Program-made: the position numbers and the translations under genes
In this document: positions 44,992 to 54,795 of the stretch, in pieces
Layout of the letters: each line of letters begins with the position of its first letter
Position numbering within the stretch: position 1 is the first letter of the stretch
Notes under the pieces: generated by a model
The model's database searches: none
Seen by the model: only the letters and a program-made list of their open reading frames with translations
Told to the model about the DNA's origin: nothing
Source of the DNA: an uncultured Nitrosomonadales bacterium
Lineage (GTDB): Bacteria > Pseudomonadota > Gammaproteobacteria > Burkholderiales > Gallionellaceae
DNA: 64,000 bases
Direction: 5' to 3'
NCBI GenBank assembly: GCA_903861075.1
Contig: CAIOSY010000009.1
Location: 1 to 64,000, forward strand

Positions 44992-46170
44992 TTAACCGTT
45001 TGCACCGAACATCATACGTTTGGCGACAAACTTTTTGGCAAAGGGCAGGCAATCTAGTGCGGTGAGCGAAATGCCGCGTGCCGTATCAAGCACAGCCAGG
45101 TCATTGGAAAATAGGCGTACCAGCGTATCCGTAAAGCGGATACCTGCTTCCCTGTCTAAACGGCGACGTCCTTTGTAGTCTAATAGCATCGCCGCTGAGC
45201 CCAGTGATTCGGGAGCCGCATCCAATATTGTTTGTGCGAGCTCCCACGCATCTCGTAAGCCCAGATTAAATCCTTGTCCGGCCACCGGATGCATGGTTTG
45301 TGCGGCGTTGCCCAGTAGTACGGTATGCGGCATAGGCGATTGGTCAGGTGCGCGTTTTAATCCCAACGGGAAGCTGCTGCGTTTTCCCGCAGTTAAAAAC
45401 TTACCGACACGATCACCGAAATGCTGCTGCAATTCAGACAAAAAATGTGCATCATCCCAGGTTAGCATGTCATCGATGTGTTTATGGGGAGCCGTCCACA
45501 CGATTTCGTAACCTTCTTTATAGGGCAATAAGGCAACCGGACCCTGGGGGGTGAAACGCTCAAATGCGGTGCTGACTTTGGGCAAGGAGCACGTTATGTG
45601 CGTGATGAGAGCACTTTGTCCATAGTCATGTATTGCAGGTGGGAACTGTGCATTTAGCAATCTTCCCCCATCGGCGACGACGGCTAAGCGAGCGAGCAGG
45701 GTATGTTGTTCACCGATCAACTGGTAGCTAATCCGTGTATGATCCGCTTCGGGCGCAAGCTCGGTGACACTTGCGTTATGGATGGTGCGTATCCTGTCAT
45801 CGTGAAGCCGGGTGAAAACGTGTACGGCGTCGGTCAATGAATCTTGCAATGTGCTGTACGGCAGTACGTAGCCTAGGTCTGGCACAGCGAGTTCAGTCGA
45901 ACGCAATATCGCACGGCCAAAACTTTGTTTTTGTGAGATGTGTATGGTGCTGATGCTGGAAACTTCCTGCATCTTGTTCCATACGCCCAAGCGTTCGAGT
46001 AATAAGCGACTACCGTAGGACAAGGCCAGCGCACGGGTGTCGGTGCTGGCACCAGCAGGGCGAACTTCCAGCAGGCAGATTCGGAGTTTGCTGTTGCGCA
46101 AGGCAAGAGCCAGAGCTGTGCCGACGGGCCCACCGCCTATGATGGCGATATCGTAGTTGGAATCATTCAT
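44992..46170 (-). CDS. UbiH/UbiF/VisC-family FAD-dependent monooxygenase
   Basis: IAIIGGGPVGTALALALR, TRALALSYGSRLLLERLGVW, LLGNAAQTMHPVAGQGFNLGLRDAW. Confidence 0.92.
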   Translation of the reverse strand: MNDSNYDIAIIGGGPVGTALALALRNSKLRICLLEVRPAGASTDTRALALSYGSRLLLERLGVWNKMQEVSSISTIHISQKQSFGRAILRSTELAVPDLGYVLPYSTLQDSLTDAVHVFTRLHDDRIRTIHNASVTELAPEADHTRISYQLIGEQHTLLARLAVVADGGRLLNAQFPPAIHDYGQSALITHITCSLPKVSTAFERFTPQGPVALLPYKEGYEIVWTAPHKHIDDMLTWDDAHFLSELQQHFGDRVGKFLTAGKRSSFPLGLKRAPDQSPMPHTVLLGNAAQTMHPVAGQGFNLGLRDAWELAQTILDAAPESLGSAAMLLDYKGRRRLDREAGIRFTDTLVRLFSNDLAVLDTARGISLTALDCLPFAKKFVAKRMMFGANG

Positions 46171-47467
46171 GTCGCATGACCTCCTCGATCTCTTTAATTG
46201 TTTTGGGTGCCGCCAAAGTTAAGATTTCATTGCCTGTACGGGTGATAACGATATCGTCCTCGATACGGATGCCGATGTTCCATAAGGCCATTGGAACGTC
46301 ATCAGCAGGACGTATATAGCACCCCGGTTCGACTGTCAGTACCATTCCCGCTTGCAAGGCGCGCCAATTCCCGTCGATTTTGTACTCCCCGACATCATGT
46401 ACATCCATTCCTAGCCAATGACCGGTGCGATGCATATAGTATTTCTTGTAGTCGCCACTTTCCAGTATGCCATCTACGCTGCCATGGCAGAGTTTTAGAT
46501 CGATAAATCCTTGTGCCAACACGCGCAACGCCGCATTGTGCGGATCTTCCCAGTTTTTTCCTGGTGTTGCGGTTGCAATAGCCGCAGCCTGAGAGGCTAA
46601 TACGATTTCATATACATCTTTTTGTGCACCTAAAAATTGACCATTAACGGGATAGGTGCGGGTAATGTCAGAAGCATAGCCGTTAAATTCGCAACCCGCA
46701 TCTATCAGCAATAAATCACCATCATGAAGTTTGGCATTGTTTTCAATATAGTGCAGCACACAGGCATTTGCACCGCTTGCCACAATTGAGGTGTAGGCGG
46801 GATTGCGTGCCCCGTGGCGGCAAAATTCATGTAAAAGTTCGGCTTCAACCTGGTATTCAAATTGACCCGGACGAGTAAATTTCATCGCGCGCTTATGTGC
46901 CGTGGTCGAAATTTCCGCTGCATGACGCATGATCTTTAGTTCATAGTCATCTTTGAATAAACGCATTTCATTGATAAAGGTGCGTACATCCCGAATTTCA
47001 CCGGGTGCGCTGATGCCGATACGCGACTTTTCTTGCACCGTTTTACGAAGGTTTAGCAAGCGTTGATCCCACGTACTACTATTGCCCATGGGATAAAACA
47101 AGGTAGGTTGATTGCCCATGAGTTCAATCAACTTCTCGTCCAGTTTGCTGATCGGATAAGCTTCGTCGAAGCCGTGGTTGTCACGTGCCGCTTCAGGGCC
47201 TGATCGATAGCCATGCCAGATTTCACGTTCAGGGTCTTTTTCACGACAAAATAAGATAGACAGCGGGCGTTGGCCTGCGATGAGAACCAGGACGGATTCA
47301 GGTTCTTCAAAGCCGCTCAGATAATGAAAGTGACTGTCGAAGCGGTAAGGGTAATCCGCATCGGCATTGCGTTGTTGCAAGGGCGCATTGGGGATGATCG
47401 CGATACCTTGCTGCATTTTCTGGAGCAGGTAAACGCGACGTTCGGCATATTGCAATGTATTTGTCAT
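46163..47467 (-). CDS. pepP: Xaa-Pro aminopeptidase
   Basis: LIDAGCEFNGYASDITRTYPVNG, HRTGHWLGMDVHDVG, LTVEPGCYI. Confidence 0.95.
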   Translation of the reverse strand: MTNTLQYAERRVYLLQKMQQGIAIIPNAPLQQRNADADYPYRFDSHFHYLSGFEEPESVLVLIAGQRPLSILFCREKDPEREIWHGYRSGPEAARDNHGFDEAYPISKLDEKLIELMGNQPTLFYPMGNSSTWDQRLLNLRKTVQEKSRIGISAPGEIRDVRTFINEMRLFKDDYELKIMRHAAEISTTAHKRAMKFTRPGQFEYQVEAELLHEFCRHGARNPAYTSIVASGANACVLHYIENNAKLHDGDLLLIDAGCEFNGYASDITRTYPVNGQFLGAQKDVYEIVLASQAAAIATATPGKNWEDPHNAALRVLAQGFIDLKLCHGSVDGILESGDYKKYYMHRTGHWLGMDVHDVGEYKIDGNWRALQAGMVLTVEPGCYIRPADDVPMALWNIGIRIEDDIVITRTGNEILTLAAPKTIKEIEEVMRHE

Positions 47468-48177
47468 GGCTTGGTCGTGCGTAATTGTCTGTCGAGTGTT
47501 TCTAAACGTTGTGGTGTACCGACATCGATCCAGGTGCCCGAGTGATATTCGCCGCTGACTTTATTTTTCACTATACTTTTACGCAGTAAGGGTGCTAACG
47601 GAGCAATACTGCCACGGGGAATAGGGCTGAAAAATCGGGGGTGATACAGTCCGATACCGCTGAAAGTCAGGCAGGATGCAGGATGCAGCGTGACAGACGG
47701 TGTCCGAAATGAAGTGATGCGATTCGCTGTCAGGCAAAAGTCCCCATCGGGGTGATGTTCAGGATTGTCTACCAGTATCAGATGAGCATCATCATCGCAA
47801 AAGTGCAGTGCGGCGGCGCAGTCGGGTAGTCGGTTGAAATCATAATCACAATAAATATCACTGTTAATGACGGCAAAACAACGATCGTCCAGCAAGGGTA
47901 GCGCTTGGGCGATACCGCCTGCCGTTTCTAAGGCGGCAGTTTCTGGCGAGTAGGTGATTTGTGCGCCAAACTGATGGCCGTTGCCCAATGCGGTTTCAAT
48001 TTGAGCGCCCAAATGCGCATGATTGATAATCAATTCAGTGATGCCCGCAGCAACCAGTTTTTCGATATGCCATACGATGAGCGCTTTGTCCGCCACCTTG
48101 AGTAAGGGTTTGGGCGTATGGTCAGTGAGCGGACGCATCCGCTCACCTCGTCCTGCGGCAAGTAGCATGGCTTTCAT
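47464..48177 (-). CDS. murU: N-acetylmuramate alpha-1-phosphate uridylyltransferase
   Basis: MKAMLLAAGRGERMRPLTDHTPKPLLKVADKALIVWHIEKL; adjacent to amgK. Confidence 0.88.
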   Translation of the reverse strand: MKAMLLAAGRGERMRPLTDHTPKPLLKVADKALIVWHIEKLVAAGITELIINHAHLGAQIETALGNGHQFGAQITYSPETAALETAGGIAQALPLLDDRCFAVINSDIYCDYDFNRLPDCAAALHFCDDDAHLILVDNPEHHPDGDFCLTANRITSFRTPSVTLHPASCLTFSGIGLYHPRFFSPIPRGSIAPLAPLLRKSIVKNKVSGEYHSGTWIDVGTPQRLETLDRQLRTTKP

Positions 48178-48192
48178 CGTGCCTCCCCCGGA

Positions 48193-49188
48193 TTAAAACC
48201 CATAACCGGTTGGTGCTTCTAATGGCGGTTCCAGTTCGTTGAGCAGGTTTAACAGGGGCTTGAGGTCTACATACCGTGCCGCCGTGGCACGCAGATAGCT
48301 CATCACCAGGGGCATATCTTTCAAATATCCTTCTTTACCATCGCGATAGCATAGCCGTGCAAAAATCCCCAATACCTTGAGGTGGCGTTGGGCACCCATC
48401 CATTCAAAATCCCAATAAAACTGACCAAAGTCTTCGTGTACAGGGAGTCCTGCGCGACGCGCATTTTGCCAATAGCCGATAAGATGGTCGATAATTTGTG
48501 ACTCGTCCCATTTGATATAGGCATCCTTGAACAAGGAGACCAAGTCATAGCTAATCGGGCCGTACACTGCATCCTGAAAGTCGATGATGCCGGGATTAGG
48601 TTCAGTGACCATCAGGTTGCGCGAGTGATAGTCGCGGTGCACATACACGCGCGGTTGCGATAGATTGTTGGCGACAATGCGGGCAAATACAGTTTCCAGC
48701 TTGGTGTTTTGTGCTGGCGTTAACGTAATATTTAGATGTTTGTTGATGTACCACTCTGGAAATAGTCTCATCTCGCGCAATAACAGTGCTTCGTCATAAC
48801 AAGGTAGTTCATCTTCTTTGGAGGCGAGTTGAATTTTAATCAGAGCATTGGTCGCATCGGTATACAAAGTGCGCGCATTTTCAGTTGTTAAGGCTTGTAA
48901 ATAAGTGGTGTTGCCCAAATCTGAAAGCAGTAAAAATCCTTGCTCTAAATTCTTAGCGTAAATATGGGGCACATGAACGCCCGCGTTCTCAAATAGACGC
49001 GCTACGTGTAAGAATGAACGGCAATCTTCATGTTCGGGAGGGGCATCCATCACGATTAAGGTGCGGTCAGCGTAGCCGGCCCGGAAGTAGCGGCGAAAGC
49101 TGGCATCAGCTGACGCGGGCGTCAGATTAAAGATTTCACTCGGAAATTGGCTTTGTAGCCAGGTGGTCAATTGTTGTTGTCGTTGCAT
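48193..49188 (-). CDS. amgK: N-acetylmuramate/N-acetylglucosamine kinase
   Basis: VYVHRDYHSRNLMVTEPNPGIIDFQDAVYGPISYDLVSLFKDAY (APH-type fold). Confidence 0.9.
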   Translation of the reverse strand: MQRQQQLTTWLQSQFPSEIFNLTPASADASFRRYFRAGYADRTLIVMDAPPEHEDCRSFLHVARLFENAGVHVPHIYAKNLEQGFLLLSDLGNTTYLQALTTENARTLYTDATNALIKIQLASKEDELPCYDEALLLREMRLFPEWYINKHLNITLTPAQNTKLETVFARIVANNLSQPRVYVHRDYHSRNLMVTEPNPGIIDFQDAVYGPISYDLVSLFKDAYIKWDESQIIDHLIGYWQNARRAGLPVHEDFGQFYWDFEWMGAQRHLKVLGIFARLCYRDGKEGYLKDMPLVMSYLRATAARYVDLKPLLNLLNELEPPLEAPTGYGF

Positions 49189-49214
49189 AGTAGGATTTTA
49201 AATAGATCTTAATG

Positions 49215-49236
49215 GTAAACTTGCAAAAGTTTACCA
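49215..49236. promoter_or_regulatory. perfect palindrome in the divergent amgK/lptD promoter region
   Basis: GGTAAACTT-GCAA-AAGTTTACC, 9 bp arms with 4 bp spacer, inside a ~61 bp intergenic gap. Confidence 0.6.
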
Positions 49237-49249
49237 CCTTATTAATATT

Positions 49250-51544
49250 ATGCGGTTTCGTCTTAAGCCTGTTGCACTCACTTTGTTGTACCTTTTTTCC
49301 CATTCTGTCATGGCGGAATCCTCGCGGGCGTCTGAAACTGTTGCGCCGGAAGAGCCAGTGTTTTTGGAGGCGGACAATCTGACAGGCGATAAGCAAAACC
49401 AGGTTGTGGCGACGGGTAATGCTATTTTGCTTAAAGCGGATCAGACTGTAACGGCTGATCGTTTGTTGTATGACCAGGAAACAGCGGATCTTGAGGGCTC
49501 AGGTTCGGTGGTTGTGGCACAAAAGGGCAGCACACTGAGCGGACCCCATTTGAAACTGAATATGGATACGCACGCAGGCTATATGGAATTGCCGGTATTT
49601 TTCTTAAAAGAAAATGACGGGCGAGGTTCAGGCGATATATTGCATATTCAGGATCAACAGCATTACAGCCTGGATAATGCGAGCTATACCACGTGCCCGG
49701 CTGATCAGCAGGATTGGTTGCTTAAAATGAACAGCCTGGAAATAGATCGAGATGAGCAAATCGGTATTGCGCATCACGCCTGGGTCGAATTCATGAATGT
49801 GCCGATTTTGTACTCGCCGTGGATGGACTTCCCGCTGAACGATCAACGCAAATCGGGTTTTCTGTCGCCCGTCATTGGTAGTACCAGCAAGGGGGGGAGT
49901 GAACTGACGCTGCCTTATTATTGGAATATTGCCCCGAATTATGATGCAACCCTTGCGCCACGTTTCATGACGAAGCGCGGGCTCATGCTCAATAGTCAAT
50001 TCCGCTATTTGCAACTGGACTCTAAAGGGGAAGTCAATATCGATGTGTTGCCGGGTGATGTGTTAACGAACAGCAACCGGGCTCGTTTTGGTCTTAAGCA
50101 TAGTGAAGTACTCGGGGGCGGCTTCAGTGGCCAAATCAATTTTAATCGTGTTTCCGATAATGCTTATTATCGTGATTTGTCGAGCCTGATCAACACAACG
50201 TCGCAAGTCAATCTGCTACAGGATGCATCGTTAACCTACGCTGCCGGATGGTGGAACAGCACGGCGCGAGTACAACGCTACCAGACGTTGCAGGATCCGC
50301 TGGCACCGATCGGTGTGCCCTACGCGCGCTTGCCTCAACTGACGTTAACGGGTTCGAGAAAGTATGACGCTGCGACGATAGCCCTGTCCGCCGAGTATGT
50401 CAGTTTCAGTCACCCTACGGCATTGAACGGTGAGCGTATGGTAATCGCGCCTAGTGTCAGTTATCCTTTACTCAGTTCGCCCGCTTATTACATCACGCCG
50501 AAGTTTACTTTACACGCTACCGAGTACGCGATGGGTGTAAATAATCTGACACAATTGCAAAATGCGACACGTACTTTGCCGCTGCTGAGTGTTGATAGTG
50601 GTATGGTGTTTGAACGGGATCTTAATTTGTTCGGGCGGGACTATCTTAATACCTTAGAGCCGCGTGCTTATTATGTGTATGTACCCTACCTGAATCAGAA
50701 TTCATTGCCTGTGTACGACTCGGCGCAAGCCCCCTTTAGCTTTGTTCAGATGTTTACCGAAAATCGTTTTTTTGGTAATGATAGAGTAGGGGATGCAAAT
50801 CAGGTCACATTGGCAGTCACCTCGCGTTTTCTTGGTCAGGATAATGGCGCGGAGTATTTGAAGCTGACGGTGGGTGAACGTTTTAGTTTTGCCACGCCTC
50901 AGGTTAATCTGGTTGCTCCGACGACCACGACAAATAAGTCGGATATTTTGTTGGCCGCGTCAGGGCGTGCTAGCTCGACCTGGTCGTTTGACAGCGAGTT
51001 ACAATACAGTCCGAGTGTGGCGAATATTCAGCATTATAACCTCATGACGCATTACCGCCCTGAAGCAGGGAAGGTGTTGAATCTGGGTTATCGTTTTGTG
51101 AGTGACACCGTCGGCACCTTGATTCCGGGTGTGGCGACGGCGACAGGTTCAACGACCATCAATGGCGTGATCTATCCGACTGTTGGGGGCGTGCCTTATA
51201 CCACAATCGGTGGGAATAATTATTCGGTCGCAGCACCTCTGTTGCGCCAAATCAATGTTTCCGGGCAATGGCCGTTGTCGCGTAATTGGCATGCGGTGGG
51301 GCAGTGGAATTATTCCTTTCCCGATAAGAGGCTGCTAAATGGCGTGGCGGGTCTGGAGTATGAACAAAGTTGCTGGATGTTGCGACTGGTGGTGCAAAGT
51401 TTTACGGTCGGAACACAGCAAGCTAATACGAGTATTTTTGTGCAGCTTGAACTGAATGATTTGGTGAAAATTGGTTCAGATCCGCTGACCTTGCTGAAGC
51501 AAAGTGTGCCCGGCTACAAAAAGCTGAACGACAAACCCAATTAA
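49250..51544 (+). CDS. lptD: LPS-assembly protein LptD
   Basis: VFLEADNLTGDKQNQVVATGNAILLKADQTVTADRLLYDQ; YTTCPADQQDWLLK; PYYWNIAPNYDATLAPRFMTKRGLMLNSQFRYL. Confidence 0.95.
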   Translation: MRFRLKPVALTLLYLFSHSVMAESSRASETVAPEEPVFLEADNLTGDKQNQVVATGNAILLKADQTVTADRLLYDQETADLEGSGSVVVAQKGSTLSGPHLKLNMDTHAGYMELPVFFLKENDGRGSGDILHIQDQQHYSLDNASYTTCPADQQDWLLKMNSLEIDRDEQIGIAHHAWVEFMNVPILYSPWMDFPLNDQRKSGFLSPVIGSTSKGGSELTLPYYWNIAPNYDATLAPRFMTKRGLMLNSQFRYLQLDSKGEVNIDVLPGDVLTNSNRARFGLKHSEVLGGGFSGQINFNRVSDNAYYRDLSSLINTTSQVNLLQDASLTYAAGWWNSTARVQRYQTLQDPLAPIGVPYARLPQLTLTGSRKYDAATIALSAEYVSFSHPTALNGERMVIAPSVSYPLLSSPAYYITPKFTLHATEYAMGVNNLTQLQNATRTLPLLSVDSGMVFERDLNLFGRDYLNTLEPRAYYVYVPYLNQNSLPVYDSAQAPFSFVQMFTENRFFGNDRVGDANQVTLAVTSRFLGQDNGAEYLKLTVGERFSFATPQVNLVAPTTTTNKSDILLAASGRASSTWSFDSELQYSPSVANIQHYNLMTHYRPEAGKVLNLGYRFVSDTVGTLIPGVATATGSTTINGVIYPTVGGVPYTTIGGNNYSVAAPLLRQINVSGQWPLSRNWHAVGQWNYSFPDKRLLNGVAGLEYEQSCWMLRLVVQSFTVGTQQANTSIFVQLELNDLVKIGSDPLTLLKQSVPGYKKLNDKPN

Positions 51545-51572
51545 AGCGCTAACAGTTAAATAATCTGAAGAG

Positions 51573-52901
51573 ATGATCATGTTGAAAATTAAAATTTCTG
51601 TATTGCTAAGCGTTTTCCTGTTAACCACCAACGCGCTTTTTGCCGCCGAACTGGCTCATATAGACCCACAACACCAAGTCGCGATGATAGATGCGGTTGT
51701 GGCGGTGGTAAATGATGATGTTATTACGCGCCATGAATTAGAGGAGCGGACGCAAACCGTTATTGGACAGTTGACAAAACAGGGAACGCCCTTGCCTGAT
51801 CAGACGGTACTCGAAAAGCAAATCTTAGAGCGCATGATCGCCGAAATGTTGCAGTCGCAATATGCAAAGGAAACGGGTGTGCGTGTGGATAATACTCAGT
51901 TGGATCTGGCTATTACGCGGATAGCACAGCAAAATAACTTTGCGACTATGGCCGCATTTCAGGCTAAGTTGGAATCAGAAGGTGTGAATATTAAAAAATT
52001 TCGTGAAGAAATTCGTGCCGAAATTTTATCCACTCGTTTGCGTGAGCGGGAAGTTGAAAGCAAACTGGTTATCAGTGATACCGAGGTGAATAATTATCTT
52101 GCCAATAAGTCCAGGATGGGGACTGAGAATGAAGAATATCATCTGGCACATATTCTGGTTGTTGTGCCCGAACAAGCCAGTGCGGAAAAAATTCGAGCAG
52201 CACGTGAGCGCGCAGAACAGGCGTTGAGCCAACTTGTTGCAGGTGCAGATTTTGCTCAGGTAGCGGCAGGATTTTCAGATGCGAAGGATGCTTTGACCGG
52301 GGGGGATTTAGGCTGGCGTCAAGGAGATCGCATTCCGCCTTTGTTTTTAAATGAATTGCAGACTTTAAAGTCGGGCCAGCATACTGCCGTGTTGCGCAGT
52401 CCCAGTGGTTTTCATGTTCTTAAGTTAGTTGAGCGACGCAATAGCAGCGCTCCCGTGGTGATTACCCAAACGCATGCGCGGCATATCCTGATTAAAACCA
52501 GTGAGATTGTCACGGAAGCCGAAGCTAAAAAGCAGATTTTGGAGATTAAGCTGCATATTGAAGGGGGCGCGAGCTTTGCCGATCAAGCTAAACGCTATTC
52601 CCAAGATGGTAGTGCACAGCAAGGGGGGGATTTGGATTGGTTATCCCCAGGGCAGACTGTGCCCGAGTTTGAGGCTGCTTTTACAAAGTTACAGATTAAC
52701 GAAGTCGGCATGGTGCAAACGCAATTTGGTTGGCATTTGATTCAAGTGTTGGAACGGCGCAATACCGATGTCAGTGATCAGCAAAAACGTCAGCAGGCAC
52801 GTGTTTCTATTGGTACGTTCAAGTCTGAAGAACTCTATCAGGATTGGGTGCGTCAGTTACGAGACCGTGCGTTCGTTGAATATCGATCCGAAGAAAAATA
52901 A
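51573..52901 (+). CDS. surA: periplasmic chaperone/peptidyl-prolyl isomerase SurA
   Basis: IDAVVAVVNDDVITRHELEERT; two parvulin domains each with GGDLGW/GGDLDW. Confidence 0.95.
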   Translation: MIMLKIKISVLLSVFLLTTNALFAAELAHIDPQHQVAMIDAVVAVVNDDVITRHELEERTQTVIGQLTKQGTPLPDQTVLEKQILERMIAEMLQSQYAKETGVRVDNTQLDLAITRIAQQNNFATMAAFQAKLESEGVNIKKFREEIRAEILSTRLREREVESKLVISDTEVNNYLANKSRMGTENEEYHLAHILVVVPEQASAEKIRAARERAEQALSQLVAGADFAQVAAGFSDAKDALTGGDLGWRQGDRIPPLFLNELQTLKSGQHTAVLRSPSGFHVLKLVERRNSSAPVVITQTHARHILIKTSEIVTEAEAKKQILEIKLHIEGGASFADQAKRYSQDGSAQQGGDLDWLSPGQTVPEFEAAFTKLQINEVGMVQTQFGWHLIQVLERRNTDVSDQQKRQQARVSIGTFKSEELYQDWVRQLRDRAFVEYRSEEK

Positions 52902-53894
52902 GTGGACGCGCGCTATTCTCCTTTGGTGGTTACGGCAGGCGAACCTGCGGGTATAGGGCCAGATTTGTGCGTGCAAATTGCTTCCGCCCAACGGAGTATT
53001 GTGGTTATTGCAGATAAGGCTGTGTTGCAGCAGCGTGCGCAGCAGTTGGGTCTGGATCTGGACGTGCTCGAGTGGGATCCTCGTAAGTGGCAAGCGGGCC
53101 GTGTTGGTGTACTTTTTGTTATTCATGTTCCGCTGGCCGTGCCGTCTGTTGCGGGGGCGTTAAATGCAGCGAACAGTCCTTATGTGCTGGCGACTTTACG
53201 CCGTGCGGCACAAGGCTGCTTGTCGGGTGAGTTTTCTGGTATGGTGACCGCGCCGGTGCACAAAGGCATCATCAATGACGCCGGAATCGCATTTACCGGG
53301 CATACCGAATTTTTAGCCGAGCTGACCGGGACTGTGCAGGTCGTCATGATGCTGGTCGGGGGTGGGATGCGCGTGGCATTGGTGACGACGCATATTGCGT
53401 TGAAAGATGTGCCGGATGCGATTACGGGGCCTTTGTTGGAGCGCGTTGTACGCATTATTTATCGGGACTTGCGCAGCCGTTTCGGGGTGAGAAATCCGCG
53501 CATACTGGTCGCGGGCTTGAATCCTCATGCTGGCGAGGGCGGTTATCTGGGGAGAGAAGAGATTGATGTCATGATCCCCGTGCTTGATAAATTACGTGCC
53601 GAGGGCATCAATGTGAGCGCGCCTTTGCCGGCTGACACGCTGTTTACACCCGAGAAACTTTCACAATGTGATTGTATTTTGACCTTGTACCATGATCAGG
53701 GCTTGCCGGTTTTAAAGCATGCCAGTTTTGGTCAGGGTGTGAATATCACGCTGGGTATGCCCATTATCCGCACCTCTGTCGACCATGGTACCGCGCTGGA
53801 TCTGGCTGGAACGGGTCGTGCGCATAGCGGTAGTTTGCTAGAGGCGCTCAAAGTAGCCGAACACATGGCGCAATTTTCACACTCCTCCTTTTAA
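52902..53894 (+). CDS. pdxA: 4-hydroxythreonine-4-phosphate dehydrogenase
   Basis: VVTAGEPAGIGPDLC, APVHKGIINDAGIAFTGHTEFLAELT, GLNPHAGEGG; GTG start abutting surA stop. Confidence 0.95.
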   Translation: MDARYSPLVVTAGEPAGIGPDLCVQIASAQRSIVVIADKAVLQQRAQQLGLDLDVLEWDPRKWQAGRVGVLFVIHVPLAVPSVAGALNAANSPYVLATLRRAAQGCLSGEFSGMVTAPVHKGIINDAGIAFTGHTEFLAELTGTVQVVMMLVGGGMRVALVTTHIALKDVPDAITGPLLERVVRIIYRDLRSRFGVRNPRILVAGLNPHAGEGGYLGREEIDVMIPVLDKLRAEGINVSAPLPADTLFTPEKLSQCDCILTLYHDQGLPVLKHASFGQGVNITLGMPIIRTSVDHGTALDLAGTGRAHSGSLLEALKVAEHMAQFSHSSF

Positions 53895-53941
53895 TGAATA
53901 TTCAAAGCGTCGTGTTTTGGTGATTTTCTCAGGTTTATAAA

Positions 53942-54727
53942 ATGCATAAGGCAAAAAAGAAATTTGGCCAGAATTTTCTGGTCGATCAAAACATCATCGA
54001 GGATATTATCGGTGCCATTCGTCCCCAAGCCGAAGATAATCTGGTAGAAATAGGCCCGGGTTTAGGGGCTCTGACGCGACCGTTACTCAAAAAATTATCA
54101 CATTTGCATGTGGTCGAAATTGATCGCGACATTATTGCGCGTCTGGAAGCGGACTACCCGCAGGATAAAGCGGATACAAAACTGATTATTCATGCAGGGG
54201 ATGCGCTCAAGTTTGATCTTGCGACTTTAGCTGCGCCGTTACGTATTGTTGGCAATCTGCCCTACAATATTTCGTCGCCGCTGCTGTTTTATTTTGCCGA
54301 ATATGTAGAGCGTATTACCGATATGCATTTTATGTTGCAAAATGAAGTGGTCGAGCGCATGGTGGCGGATCATTCTACGCCGGCGTACGGACGTTTGTCA
54401 GTGATGTTGCAGTACCGTTTCTATATGGAGAAATTACTGGATGTGCCGCCGGAGTCGTTTCGTCCTGCGCCTAAGGTGAACTCCGCTATTGTGCGCATGA
54501 TTCCTTTACCTAAGGATAAAATAATTGTAAAAAATGAAAGGCTGTTTGGTGAGATTGTCGGCACGGCCTTCGGTCAGCGTAGAAAAACTTTACGTAATAC
54601 TTTGCGTAGCTATTTGAATGAAGAGGATTTTTCTGTTCTTGGCATCAATTCTCAGTTGCGCGCCGAAAATCTAGCCGTTATCGATTTTGCTAAGATAACG
54701 GCCTATCTGGATGAGTCAACCTCGTAA
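53942..54727 (+). CDS. rsmA: 16S rRNA (adenine1518-N6/adenine1519-N6)-dimethyltransferase
   Basis: KKKFGQNFLVDQNIIEDI, VEIGPGLGALTRPLL, GNLPYNISSPLLF. Confidence 0.97.
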   Translation: MHKAKKKFGQNFLVDQNIIEDIIGAIRPQAEDNLVEIGPGLGALTRPLLKKLSHLHVVEIDRDIIARLEADYPQDKADTKLIIHAGDALKFDLATLAAPLRIVGNLPYNISSPLLFYFAEYVERITDMHFMLQNEVVERMVADHSTPAYGRLSVMLQYRFYMEKLLDVPPESFRPAPKVNSAIVRMIPLPKDKIIVKNERLFGEIVGTAFGQRRKTLRNTLRSYLNEEDFSVLGINSQLRAENLAVIDFAKITAYLDESTS

Positions 54728-54795
54728 ATAGCACGTTTAATCTGACATTCATGTATATGCTGGAATAAACTGATGTTACTGTAAGCCGTTTGTCT

